Position numbers and translations under genes: made by a program
Assembly (NCBI GenBank): GCA_905221605.1
Contig: CAJNDS010002076.1
Span: 84,501-148,500 of the forward strand
Length of the DNA: 64,000 nucleotides
Direction of reading: 5' to 3'
DNA from: Symbiodinium natans
Taxonomy: Eukaryota; Sar; Dinophyceae; Suessiales; Symbiodiniaceae
Notes under the pieces: model-generated
Told to the model about the DNA's origin: nothing
Seen by the model: only the letters and a program-made list of their open reading frames with translations
Databases searched by the model: none
In this document: one piece after another, positions 44,678-54,500 of the stretch
Layout of the letters: every line of letters starts with the position of its first letter
How positions within the stretch are numbered: position 1 is the first letter of the stretch

Positions 44678-46111
44678 ATGGAAACTTTTAGTCCTGAAGA
44701 TATCCTCATTGACAACCTGTCATTTAAATTAAACAAAGGTTCAAGTTATATTACTGACCGTCGTTCTGTAAGTTTTTGGCCTTCTGGAAGTAATATTTAC
44801 AAAAGTGATAGCGGTAACCGTGTTTTAAAATTTAGTTTAAATGGAGAAGATAATAGTTGGTTAGACCCTCAAAGCGTCAGAATTTTCTTTACATTAAAAA
44901 ATCTTGATATTGGCGCTTTTGATAATAAAGTCCGTCCATTGTCTCCTCCTTATTGTTTCTTTAGAAGAATGAGAATTATAGCAGGAAATCAGGTTGTAGA
45001 AGACTTTGACAATTATAACCGTGTTCATCATATGTTCTCTAAAATGATGTCTCAAGGTGCAAGAAAAGATGAAGCAAATGAAGGAAGCGGACAGCGTTAT
45101 GACGATGAGGTTAAAACATTAGTTAATAAAGTTGGAACAGAACTATCACATGAAGTAAACGGTTTTACCCTTCAAGGTTTTAGGGATAAAATGACAGTTG
45201 GATTTAAACCATTATGTGGTTTATTCAGTCAGTTTAAGTATTTGCCACTAAAATACATGGGAAATTTAACAATTGAATTGGAACTAGTAACAAATGCTAC
45301 GGATTGTATCATTGATTATAGAAATTTTCAACTTAATGATGATGTCGGTAATCGTTTTGTTCATGATGTAAACCCCGCGGGAGAAGCGGGAGCAAATATT
45401 AGAAATACCAGTATTCAATGGGAAATAAATAATGCTAGAGTTGTTTGTGATGTCTGCACCCTTGACAATAATTTAAATAATGAATATGTAAAACATTTAC
45501 TAGAAGGAAAAGGATTACCAATTACTTATACAACATATATTACACAAAGTCAAACTATATCTAATACAGATAATATAAGCATTCCAGTTATTCGCTCTGT
45601 TTCTAAATTAGTAGCATCGTTTATTACTTTTTATAAATCAGGAGACCCAAGTGAAGGATTTGAATATTGTGATAAAGAATTTTGTAGATTTTACCATCCG
45701 ATGCAAACATCTGACGAAGCAGTTGATGGTATTTATAGTGAAGATAAAGATTTAGAATTTCAAATTCAATTAGGTTCTAAATTGTATCCAGAATATCCAT
45801 GTCGTTCAATGACCGAATGCTTTTATCATTTAAGAAAGGCACTTAATTTACCTATGTTTCATCAACATTCAATGAGCGTAAGTTTTAGGCATTATAGAGA
45901 CCGTCAATTTATCTTTGCCTTTTCTTTTGAAAAAGTGCCCGATAGTAGCTATACAGGAATTAACACAAGAGCCGGACAACAGATGTTAGTCAAGATTAAA
46001 CCAGTAGGAACATCAATTCCAACCCTTGACATGCCAGAAAATATTTATATTACAATGCTTTCAGAACAGATACTTGAAATTAAAGATCTCGGCTTGAAAG
46101 TTTACGATTAA
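44678..46111 (+). CDS. MCP: Major capsid protein (double jelly roll)
   Basis: 477 residues, ATG at 44678, preceded by GAATATATAATT. Features I associate with Polinton-type MCPs: RSVSFWPSGSNIYKS, NSWLDPQSVRIFFTL, FFRRMRIIAGNQVVEDFDNYNR near the N-terminus, FKPLCGLFSQFKYLPLKYMGNLTIELEL in the middle, and a second beta-rich half. Length fits the roughly 450-600 residue family. It would form trimeric capsomers of an icosahedral shell with the penton. The ORF is intact. No enzymatic motif, and none expected. Confidence 0.92.
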   Translation: METFSPEDILIDNLSFKLNKGSSYITDRRSVSFWPSGSNIYKSDSGNRVLKFSLNGEDNSWLDPQSVRIFFTLKNLDIGAFDNKVRPLSPPYCFFRRMRIIAGNQVVEDFDNYNRVHHMFSKMMSQGARKDEANEGSGQRYDDEVKTLVNKVGTELSHEVNGFTLQGFRDKMTVGFKPLCGLFSQFKYLPLKYMGNLTIELELVTNATDCIIDYRNFQLNDDVGNRFVHDVNPAGEAGANIRNTSIQWEINNARVVCDVCTLDNNLNNEYVKHLLEGKGLPITYTTYITQSQTISNTDNISIPVIRSVSKLVASFITFYKSGDPSEGFEYCDKEFCRFYHPMQTSDEAVDGIYSEDKDLEFQIQLGSKLYPEYPCRSMTECFYHLRKALNLPMFHQHSMSVSFRHYRDRQFIFAFSFEKVPDSSYTGINTRAGQQMLVKIKPVGTSIPTLDMPENIYITMLSEQILEIKDLGLKVYD

Positions 46112-46162
46112 ATCAAAGATTTAATCATAAAGCGCTACGCGGTTTACGATTAAACAGTGAAA

Positions 46163-46202
46163 TAATATTAATAAAATAGAATTATCTATTTTATTAATAT
46201 TA
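46163..46202. terminator. Long perfect hairpin between capsid and fibre genes
   Basis: 17 bp perfect arms (46163-46179 and 46186-46202; TAATATTAATAAAATAG) with a 6-base loop, ending four bases before the fibre ATG. It may terminate capsid transcription, or control the fibre start, since the arm sits where the promoter should be. Confidence 0.5.
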
Positions 46203-46206
46203 ACTG

Positions 46207-48531
46207 ATGCCTTTGACACTAAACAATACAAACACTTTAACAGCAGACAATATTATAATAGGTGGAACTGATTTGTCGCTAATATATGCTAAAAAGGATG
46301 AGGTAGGAAACAATGCTCAAATAACTGCAAACACAGATGAAATAGCCATCTTAAATACAAAACAATTACAAAACTTTAACAGTATTACTGCTATTAACAC
46401 AGATTTAACTAATAATTATCAAACTAGCACAGTTCTAGCTACCAATTTTTATAATAAAACAGAAATAGACGCTACATTTACTAATTATTACACATCAACA
46501 CAAATAGACACAAATTTATCTACTAATTATCAAAATAACACATTACTAGCTACTAACTTTTACAACAAGGGCGAGATAGATACATTAATAGCAGGTTCAG
46601 GAGGTGGTGGATACACTGATACACAGATTGATAACAAACTTAATTTAAAAGCCGATTTATCATTATTCACAGATAATGCTAGCTTCTTTCCGGTAATAGA
46701 TTTATCAAGACCAACTATTATACATCTAGGACTAACATTAAAAAATTCAACAATTAATGTAGAACCATTAGAGGGCTTGCTTTTCAGTAATCAGTTCGGA
46801 GCAGAACCAGACAGAAATGTAGCAGTATTCAGAAATCAAACAAGTTATATAACTTTAAAAGGAAACAAAATTATATCAAATGCCACAAGTGACGACAGCG
46901 TTGTAGACTTAAATTTAAACCCATCGGGAAATGTTAATATAACTAATGATTTATCAGTTGGTAATATTAATTTAACCACTAATTTAACAGTTGGTGGTGA
47001 TATTAATTTAACCAGTAATTTTATAGTAAATGGTGATATTCAACTAACAAATTCCAATACCAGTATTGAAAGATATACCAATGCTACAAAATCTAATATA
47101 TCAATGGATTTATCAATAAATGAAACAGCGAGTGCTATAAGATTAATTAACGGAACTAATGACGATACTGACACAAATACATATATAGAATGTAATAATA
47201 CAACTGGAGGAACAACACTTTTCAAACCTACATATTTTAAAAATAACATATTTTATGAAACTGATAATTTTAATATTTCTAATAATTCAGGACTAACGAT
47301 TTACAAGCCAACAACAGACGCAAGTAATGTTGTAGCGATTGCTAACAACAGTGGGAAAATAAGATTTAGAGGTTTTAGTATTGACGCTTATACTGCTACT
47401 GATACATCCCAACAGCTATTTTTGAATATGAACAACTCAAACGCGGTAAGATGTAATAAATTAGGGATAGGAGCTAATGCAGTTGTTGATGTTCTTAATG
47501 TTAATGGTGGCAATTCTAATTTTAGTTCAACGGTAAGATTTAACGGTGCTACAACCTTTAACAATGAAATATTAATATGGAACAATAGTAAAATATATAG
47601 AAGAGCCGACGCCAGCAGTTCATTAAATTTAATAACAAACAATGAAATAAATATTTCGTTTCAAGCAAATAGAGCAACTGACCCGACAACAGCAACAATA
47701 GCGCTACAATTAACAGACACTAACGGAATAACATTAAACAGAGCCGTGACAAATAATTTAACTTTTAATAGCATTGGTAGAATGACAGCAGAGTCGGATT
47801 TAGATGTATGGGGTGAGTTATTCTTTCAACATTCCTCATCAATAAAGGAAACATTAAATGGAAGCGATTATGATTTAGATATAAGAAACGGAGACACAGA
47901 CAGAGCTATTAATTTTATTATCGGAACGATAGGAAGTACACCAGAAATACAATTAACGGAAGGTAAAGTAAATTTATTAGGGAATTTGGAAATAACACAT
48001 ACTGATGTTTCAGGTAGTCAAAGAGTATTAATAAATAATCCCGATACGGATGGATTTATTAGATTAAGTAATAATAATTTATCAAGATTAGATGCAACAA
48101 ATACAGGGGTTGATGTATACGGCGACCTTTCATATACAGGGTCGTTAATTCCTTCATCTGATAAAAGATTAAAGAAGGATATTAAAGAACTAAATAGTAA
48201 AAAAGCAGTGGAACTAGTAAAATATATTAAACCAAAAACATATCATTTTGTTGATGACAGACTACAAGGTAAATCTTGCTGTGGATTTATTGCTAATGAT
48301 TTTATGGAAACCAAAAAAATGCCGGATGAATGGCAAAATTTAGTAAAAGAGGGAACAGATGGCTATTTGAAGTTTGACTATACAATTACTACACCGATAT
48401 TATGGAGTGCTTTACAACAAGCATTAAATGAAATAGATGATTTAAAGAAGGAAATGAAGAAATTTAAAGGTGAGGAAAGCCCAAAAGCAAAAGCTAAACC
48501 AAAAGCAAAAAATAGAAATTTAAAAGAATAA
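46207..48531 (+). CDS. Trimeric fibre protein with C-terminal S74 self-cleaving chaperone
   Basis: 774 residues. The N-terminal third has phage-fibre-type repeats (NFYNKTEID, NFYNKGEID, YTDTQIDNKL) expected to trimerise. The middle is Asn/Thr-rich beta repeats (NLTVGGDINLTSN; FIVNGDIQLTN). Residues 650-755 form a peptidase S74 domain: SSDKRLKKDIKEL, KPKTYHF, GFIANDF, and DYTITTPILWSALQQALNEI followed by a coiled coil. S74 domains fold the fibre trimer and then cut themselves off at a Ser (here S650 or S651) with a nearby Lys. The Lys-rich end (KAKAKPKAK) resembles the patch in the 41650-42288 protein. Likely the host-attachment protein. Confidence 0.85.
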   Translation: MPLTLNNTNTLTADNIIIGGTDLSLIYAKKDEVGNNAQITANTDEIAILNTKQLQNFNSITAINTDLTNNYQTSTVLATNFYNKTEIDATFTNYYTSTQIDTNLSTNYQNNTLLATNFYNKGEIDTLIAGSGGGGYTDTQIDNKLNLKADLSLFTDNASFFPVIDLSRPTIIHLGLTLKNSTINVEPLEGLLFSNQFGAEPDRNVAVFRNQTSYITLKGNKIISNATSDDSVVDLNLNPSGNVNITNDLSVGNINLTTNLTVGGDINLTSNFIVNGDIQLTNSNTSIERYTNATKSNISMDLSINETASAIRLINGTNDDTDTNTYIECNNTTGGTTLFKPTYFKNNIFYETDNFNISNNSGLTIYKPTTDASNVVAIANNSGKIRFRGFSIDAYTATDTSQQLFLNMNNSNAVRCNKLGIGANAVVDVLNVNGGNSNFSSTVRFNGATTFNNEILIWNNSKIYRRADASSSLNLITNNEINISFQANRATDPTTATIALQLTDTNGITLNRAVTNNLTFNSIGRMTAESDLDVWGELFFQHSSSIKETLNGSDYDLDIRNGDTDRAINFIIGTIGSTPEIQLTEGKVNLLGNLEITHTDVSGSQRVLINNPDTDGFIRLSNNNLSRLDATNTGVDVYGDLSYTGSLIPSSDKRLKKDIKELNSKKAVELVKYIKPKTYHFVDDRLQGKSCCGFIANDFMETKKMPDEWQNLVKEGTDGYLKFDYTITTPILWSALQQALNEIDDLKKEMKKFKGEESPKAKAKPKAKNRNLKE

Positions 48532-48563
48532 TATCGTAAAAATTAAAAAATAATATATTATAT

Positions 48564-48947
48564 ATGATATTCTATAGAGCAATAATATATTGGGAAAGTG
48601 AGAAACATAAGGGGGACAGATGGAAATATGATTTAAACTTGGAATTCCAATATAAAAAATTTGCCATTAAAGCTATTTTTGATTATTTTATGAATCAATT
48701 ATTTATAGAGTTTTTACATTATTATTCACATAATCCAAACCAAATGGAAAATAATAGACAAGAAATAAAAGAAAATTATGGAAAATTTATTGAATACATT
48801 GACGATTATCAGTTTAAATATGTTATGGATTTAGAGGAAATGTGGAATGATAGATTAAAAGAGGGCGGTATCAACTATTGGATTTATGAAGACTTACACG
48901 ATGAAGGTGGGATTTATTATGATATTGAAGAGTTTGACAGATTTTAA
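48564..48947 (+). CDS. Unknown acidic, aromatic-rich protein (127 aa)
   Basis: ATG at 48564 directly preceded by AATAATATATTATAT. Rich in Tyr, Trp, Asp and Glu (YWESEKHKGDRWKYDL; YWIYEDLHDEGGIYYD), probably a small globular helical protein. No known motif. In the virion-module gene row after the fibre. Confidence 0.6.
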   Translation: MIFYRAIIYWESEKHKGDRWKYDLNLEFQYKKFAIKAIFDYFMNQLFIEFLHYYSHNPNQMENNRQEIKENYGKFIEYIDDYQFKYVMDLEEMWNDRLKEGGINYWIYEDLHDEGGIYYDIEEFDRF

Positions 48948-48964
48948 TTTCTAAATAATAATAT

Positions 48965-49183
48965 ATGGGAAGTAAAAGCTCAAAAGGCGTTAATGAGAAC
49001 GATTGTATTAATCAAATAAATAATATTAATGAAGAGGAATTAGATTTAAGTAATATTGATAAACTACAGATTAAAGTATTGAAAGAAATGATAAGAGATA
49101 TCAAAGAAGTGAAAGAAAAGAAGAGTGATAAAATATATTATAAGTTGCCACCAGTTAACTTATGTAATTATTCAATTATTTAA
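48965..49183 (+). CDS. Small protein with N-myristoylation-type start (72 aa)
   Basis: Starts MGSKSSKGVNEND: Gly2 with Ser6 fits an N-myristoylation signal (seen). The middle is an amphipathic, Lys/Glu-rich helix (IDKLQIKVLKEMIRDIKEVKEKK). If lipid-modified it would sit at a membrane; that is inference. Next to the gene for a two-helix membrane protein on the other strand. Confidence 0.6.
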   Translation: MGSKSSKGVNENDCINQINNINEEELDLSNIDKLQIKVLKEMIRDIKEVKEKKSDKIYYKLPPVNLCNYSII

Positions 49184-49215
49184 TTAATAATATTATGATG
49201 TTATAATATTATTAA
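49184..49215. terminator. Bidirectional hairpin between convergent genes
   Basis: Perfect 13 bp arms (TTAATAATATTAT; 49184-49196 and 49203-49215) with a 6-base loop, between the stops of two convergent genes. The right arm includes the stop codon of the minus-strand gene. Confidence 0.55.
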
Positions 49216-49499
49216 TCAGCTTCATTATTCGTTTTTTCTTGCAATCCTTCAAACCTTGTTTGATTATTTTGACTTTCTTCATCTTCTCTACCGTAAATAC
49301 TTCTTTTTACATATGTAAATATATAATCACCACCCAATAATAATGGAGCTATAATAGGCATAAACGGAGTAAAAACACAATTAATAATAGTTTCAATCGT
49401 GCATCCATCTCTTTGAATATATTTTAACATCTGTTGCCCACATATATAACCATATAGCATTCCAGCAGAAATACCAGCAGAAATATAAACTGTTTCCAT
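49212..49499 (-). CDS. Small membrane protein with two predicted helices (95 aa)
   Basis: ATG at 49499. Hydrophobic segments at about residues 4-20 (YISAGISAGMLYGYICG) and 37-62 (INCVFTPFMPIIAPLLLGGDYIF), then a charged tail (GREDEESQNNQTRFEGLQEK). An ACTTAAAGA motif lies 20 bases upstream, so it may belong to the same class as the polymerase. Could line an internal membrane or alter a host membrane; unproven. Confidence 0.65.
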   Translation of the reverse strand: METVYISAGISAGMLYGYICGQQMLKYIQRDGCTIETIINCVFTPFMPIIAPLLLGGDYIFTYVKRSIYGREDEESQNNQTRFEGLQEKTNNEAD

Positions 49500-49519
49500 T
49501 AATATTTAAAGGTCTTTTG

Positions 49520-49528
49520 TCTTTAAGT
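49520..49528 (-). promoter_or_regulatory. ACTTAAAGA motif upstream of the small membrane protein
   Basis: Minus strand CACTTAAAGACAAAAG, 20 bases before the ATG at 49499, in the gap after the ATPase stop. Confidence 0.5.
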
Positions 49529-49534
49529 GTAAAA

Positions 49535-50335
49535 TTAATCAATTTCCAATTTAGCATCAAATCGCTTATAAAACATATCATTAACATCGCCTTTCATTAA
49601 GTTAATAAATAAAAAACTGTATGGTTCTTCAGTTGCTATATTATAAACTTCTAATAATAGTTTCTTTGCTTCTTGTAAGTTTTTAGTATCCGCTACACTT
49701 GATTTCTTAATTAATACCGCGCTTAATTCTTCCACCATTGTTTCTATTTCTTTGTAGTTTCTTAACCTAAAAAAGAATAACTGACGACTATTGACACGGA
49801 TAATAGGACTTAATGCATTAAATTTTTGTGTGCTTGTTATAATATTAATTGCATTATGTCTTCCTCTAACATACAATTGATTTAGTAGCGGTGAGTTTCT
49901 TGAAAAGGCCTTACTGTCAGCGAAGTCATCAACAATTATTAATATTGAATGTAATTTGTTATGGTCATTCTTTTTCTGATATTCTATTACTTTATGTTGT
50001 CGTTTTATCACTGCTTCCAATTCTGAAGGGACATAGTCATCAAACATACATTTCTCCTTTTCTAAATCAACCTTTAAATTATCTTGAATGTATTTTTTAA
50101 CTGGTGTCCAATTGCTATCAACTGAAATTGAAGGAGACCAAATATAAATTCTAGCGAAGACATCACGATAAATATCTAATATCATTGATTGTAGTAATAT
50201 ACCTTTACCACTTCCTGAAGGACCAATAATTATTTGACTAAATGGTAGTCGTGGTGCTATTTCATATTTAGATTGTTTAAAATCATATTCTTTAACACTC
50301 ACAGGTTTAACTATAGGAGTTATCATTATAAACAT
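49535..50335 (-). CDS. ATP: Genome-packaging ATPase (FtsK/HerA-like, A32 type)
   Basis: 266 residues, ATG at 50335 (another at codon 4). Walker A is GPSGSGKG (38-45), Walker B is ILIIVDDFADS (Asp136/Asp137), and IITSTQ near 175 is the expected sensor-like motif, after YVRGRHNAI. Length fits the compact Polinton and virophage packaging ATPases. It pumps the linear genome into preformed capsids. Divergent from the 50548 gene across 212 bases. Confidence 0.92.
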   Translation of the reverse strand: MFIMITPIVKPVSVKEYDFKQSKYEIAPRLPFSQIIIGPSGSGKGILLQSMILDIYRDVFARIYIWSPSISVDSNWTPVKKYIQDNLKVDLEKEKCMFDDYVPSELEAVIKRQHKVIEYQKKNDHNKLHSILIIVDDFADSKAFSRNSPLLNQLYVRGRHNAINIITSTQKFNALSPIIRVNSRQLFFFRLRNYKEIETMVEELSAVLIKKSSVADTKNLQEAKKLLLEVYNIATEEPYSFLFINLMKGDVNDMFYKRFDAKLEID

Positions 50336-50547
50336 TTAGAAATAAATTTCTATTAATTAGATGACGCGAGAGCAACGAGCCTCGCGTGCTAACGCGTACA
50401 GGGCATTAATGCCAATAAAAAAGCCCCCAAATTCTACACTTCATAAGCAAGTGTTAATTAGAGAATTAGTTTGTTTTGGAGAAGAAACCCCTATCGTCGC
50501 AAGTTGTAAAATCATATTATTAACCATTTAATCTAATTGTTAATAAT
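50336..50547. promoter_or_regulatory. Divergent intergenic region with GC-rich inverted repeats
   Basis: The largest gap between divergent genes in the Polinton. It contains an inverted repeat with arms ACGCGAG (50365-50371) and CTCGCGT (50382-50388), GC-rich in an otherwise AT-rich element, and the palindrome GGCATTAATGCC (50403-50414). Near the right end TTAATAATATG leads into the next gene. Could hold regulatory sites; no ORF of note. Confidence 0.4.
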
Positions 50548-50943
50548 ATGAGCGATACAACAGAAGGCAGTAATAAAGAAAAAGGTTTTAGAATAAATAC
50601 ACGAGGTATATCGTGCATTCCTTGCAGATGCAAAAAGCAATTATACCATAAGGAAACTAAAACCATAACAGAAAATGACAAGACAACAACAACGACAGTT
50701 GTTGACAAGCGTAATATGAAATTTGGCGGGAATGGTCGCCATCAATCACCGGATGATATTTTTAAGCCTGAAGAAAATAAACAAATTGGTTCAGTTGAAA
50801 TATGTGACACGGGATGGAATAACAAAGATAACAGAATAACACCTGAAGAATTAGAAGAAAGAATTGAGAAGTTAGAAACAGATATTGATGAGATTAAGAA
50901 AGATATAAATATTATTAATTCAATAAATTCTAAAGTAGATTAA
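50548..50943 (+). CDS. Unknown protein with Cys motif and C-terminal coiled coil (131 aa)
   Basis: ATG at 50548, preceded by TTAATAAT. Cys-rich ISCIPCRCKK near residue 25, a Thr run (TTTTTVV), then GGNGRHQSPDDIF. The last 40 residues have heptads (PEELEERIEKLETDIDEIKKDI), a likely coiled coil. The next gene has a similar helix at its start. Family not recognised. Confidence 0.6.
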   Translation: MSDTTEGSNKEKGFRINTRGISCIPCRCKKQLYHKETKTITENDKTTTTTVVDKRNMKFGGNGRHQSPDDIFKPEENKQIGSVEICDTGWNNKDNRITPEELEERIEKLETDIDEIKKDINIINSINSKVD

Positions 50944-51006
50944 TAATATCTATAAAACTTTTTATAAAAACTTTTATTTAAAAACTTATTTTCTTAATAT
51001 ACATAT

Positions 51007-51294
51007 ATGAGTCAGACCGAAGAATTTGATGAAAAATGTTATGGCAACACTTTAGAAATATTGAAGTTACTAGAGGAAATGAATGAAAGAATTGAAAACA
51101 TAGAAAAGAACACTAAACCGCGATATATGCAATCTAACACCGACAAAGAAGCCACATATGAGAATAAGAAAAATGTTTATTTGACAAAGTTAAATAACAA
51201 AGAAATATTACAACCTAAACAAACAACATTAGATTATTATAAAATTAAATATAACAAAAAAGATAAGGTATATTATAGTTCTAATGAAGAATGA
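51007..51294 (+). CDS. Unknown small coiled-coil protein (95 aa)
   Basis: ATG at 51007, preceded by AATATACATAT. N-terminal helix NTLEILKLLEEMNERIENIEKN suits a short coiled coil; the rest is Lys/Asn/Tyr rich. Its last 11 bases overlap the next ORF. Function unknown. Confidence 0.6.
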   Translation: MSQTEEFDEKCYGNTLEILKLLEEMNERIENIEKNTKPRYMQSNTDKEATYENKKNVYLTKLNNKEILQPKQTTLDYYKIKYNKKDKVYYSSNEE

Positions 51295-51466
51295 AATAGA
51301 TTTAAATAAAAATATCAAAGATGAAGAAACATTTATAATGTGTAAAACTTGTGGTAATTATTTTCCAAACAATATGTTTATAGTAAATAAGAATTCCTGT
51401 AAATCTCGTTCTTGCAAGTTCTGTAGAGCACAAAAACAAATGAAATCAAAACAATTAAAAGATTGA
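51284..51466 (+). CDS. Small zinc-finger protein (60 aa)
   Basis: Starts at ATG 51284 inside the end of the previous gene, suggesting coupled expression. Cysteines in pairs: CKTCGNYFPNNMF then CKSRSCKFCRAQK, like a small treble-clef finger. Basic C-terminus. Probably nucleic-acid binding; role unknown. Confidence 0.6.
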   Translation: MKNEIDLNKNIKDEETFIMCKTCGNYFPNNMFIVNKNSCKSRSCKFCRAQKQMKSKQLKD

Positions 51467-51492
51467 TTTTATAATTTTAGGAATTATAAAAT
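51466..51492. terminator. Hairpin after the small zinc-finger gene
   Basis: 11 bp arms ATTTTATAATT (51466-51476) and AATTATAAAAT (51482-51492), 5-base loop, starting at the stop codon of the plus-strand gene. It faces the convergent polymerase gene. Confidence 0.5.
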
Positions 51493-51545
51493 TAATCTAT
51501 TCTATTGAATAATGTTGCCTAGATTGCTAAAGCAATCGGAGCGCG

Positions 51546-51566
51546 CTATTCTATGAAATAGAATAG
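51546..51566. terminator. Hairpin at the end of the polymerase gene
   Basis: Arms CTATTCTAT (51546-51554) and ATAGAATAG (51558-51566), 3-base loop. It overlaps the last codons of the minus-strand polymerase ORF. With the hairpin at 51466 it separates the two convergent units. Confidence 0.45.
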
Positions 51567-54500
51567 TGCCCATAAGGTAAACTGTTTACCTTATCTAAAT
51601 AATATCTTTTGTTATCATAGCTTGATAATGCCATCTTTACCTGATTTATTGAATATATTTGATGGTTTTTACTTCTTATGCTGTTAAAGCTTACTGTATC
51701 ACATCTGTTATCTTCAAGCGTTTCTAAATACTTTTTGTAATTAAGTTCTCTTTTTACCTTATGCTTTACTATTCCTTTTGATTTCTTTTCTTCCTTATCT
51801 TGTTTGTATATTTTGAATGCATATGATTTAGGTTTTAATCCTATGAAGTTGGTTATTATTTTACCGTCTACTTCATCTTTAAATTTTCCGAGCACCTTCT
51901 TATTAGTAGCATCATAACATTTATGTTCTTTATCATAACCACTAAAGTCCATATGCTTTTTCATATCATTAAAATCATTATATATGTCTTCAGTTTCTAT
52001 ATGAGTAACAAAACTATCTGTATCTGTGTATATTAACCTTACCTTGTCTTCATACTTCTTTTTCAAGACATCATAATAGAATGAATACATATGTAACTTT
52101 GATAAATCTAATATACTCATACCTACATATATAGGCTTGTTAAGTTTTACTGTTTCTTTTAACTTTTCAACTCCTACTAGATTTTCGTTAATGATGTGTC
52201 TGTGTTTATAAGTAGGTGCATTAACCACTTTTTGAAAACGCTCTGGTGTATCAACTAATTCAAAGTTAATATGTTCCCTTACATTCTCCATCGTTTTTCC
52301 ATACACCGCGTTATTCATTAATTTATACATATCCTTTTCAAAATCACTTGTAGCTTCTTTTCTTTTATTTGTGTTAAAATCTATCCACGGTTTTAACCAT
52401 TCTTTTTGTTTAAACATTATGGCTCTGTTTATCTTCTTTAGTTTTAGTCCTTGTTTCAAATAATATTTTAACATCTTAATGTGTAATATATAATTATGTT
52501 TATCATAAACATTTAATATTAACTTGTTTGTTTTTTCATCTCTAGGCTCTTTATTGTGATTGTATTTTTTGTATATTTCTTTTTGTGTTTCACTTAACAT
52601 ACTAGCTTCAACATTCATAATTTCAGGTGCTAGTGGATAGTCAATATGTTTATCGTGTAATTCTTTAGGATACTCTAAATCAACATCCAATATAAAACCT
52701 ACATTAGTATCATTCCAAGAGTTAAGTTGTTCTTCTGTAAAGTTATCAACAAATTTAATATCTTTGTATGGTAGTTTTTGACACATTGCTAGTCCATATA
52801 AATTATTAGCATCAAGATAATTTATATAAGAAGACGGTTTATTTTCATCATACATTTCATTCATATATTTGTTATTTGCTTCTGCCCTTCTCTTTGAAAC
52901 TTGACACATACCACCGCGCAATCCCTTCTCAACCATTTTATACAATTCTTCATCATATATTAAATCTAAAGTGACACCAGTCTTTAATAACATCGCATCC
53001 CAAGCAAAATTAGGAAGTGTATAATAATGAGCAGGGTCTAGACCGTAATCTTCTAAACATTTTGTTCTGAAATTTTCAAAAACATCTGTTAATAATAGAA
53101 CGTCCGTTTTAAGATACAGGTCGTGATACTCACCTAGATTTTTAATGTTAAAATGTTTCCATATATGCTGTGCCTTTTCATAATCTTCATCTTTTATATC
53201 TTCTTCAGCTAGTTGACTGTAGAATTCCTTTTTAGGTGGTAGTTCTGTTTCATTGAATTTCCTAAAATCATTCATATAGTCATATGGGTAAATGCCCTTA
53301 TCTGTTAATAAGTCTAAATCATAATCATCCTTAACATATTCACTATTTTTACTGTATGTGAAATGGTTTGTCCAATTATCTCGTTTCTTATTATTCTCAT
53401 ATTTAGTTAACTTAACTAGCTTATCTAAAGATGATGATAAGAAACTAAAACTATCTTTGAATTCAAGCTGTTTTAAACAAAAGGTAACAAACTTTTCGCT
53501 GTTCTGTGCTATTACGCTTACATCATCTTTTTTAGTATTAAGTTTATCAAGATTTGATATAATAAGGTGTGCATCATAATTTTTAAGGTTATGAAAAAAT
53601 ATAGGTATTTTAAAGAATTTGAAACAATAATCTAAATTACACTTGTTATGAGCACAACCACGATATAATCCAGTAAAATGACAATGGTCGCGTACTTTCT
53701 TTTTATCTTTAGTATGATTAAATGAACCACCACATATAAAGCATTTCTTACACTCTTGGAATTCTTTTTCTTGTTCGTGTGTTATAATCATTGGTTTAGG
53801 ATTTTTCATCTTATCAAATATTTCTTCTCTAATTTCATTCATCGTTTTACAAAAATTATCCATACAATCCTCACCCCTATAAATGTATGGTTTAACTTCA
53901 TTTGTTATTGAATTAACAACATTTAACATAAAACCTGATGGGATATGATTTTGATAACTACCTTTTAAACCCTCGTTTGATAATGTGGTAAGACACTCAA
54001 AATCACCATATATAACATAAGGACATCTCAACTTTTTGTATTGCTTTTGGAAAAACATTTTTTCTTTTTCTTCAGGCATCTCAATGGCTTGAACCTCATT
54101 AGCCATACAACCCTTTAATGTATGAGCGGTTAATAATGTTTCTTTTTGAAAGCCTTTTTGACAAAATCTACAATGAAACATTCTATTAGCTTTTTTGTTT
54201 GTTTGAGAACCCATTAAACGAGAATAGTCTTTAATGTAAACATAATGACTAGAGCCATCATCATTATTTAGTCTTAATAGGTTAACGTGACAATTTGGTT
54301 TAACTATTTTTGTTATTCTGTCTACTCTTATTTTGTTGTTATCATTATCAACTGTATAAACATTTACTGAAATTGTATTGTTGTTAATTTCTTCAAAGTG
54401 TTGAATATCTTCATTTGAAGCTGGAAAATTAACACCATCCCATTTTATTAAACTTTCATTATCTAATAGCTTTGCATAATGAAAAAGTCTTTCTGGATGG

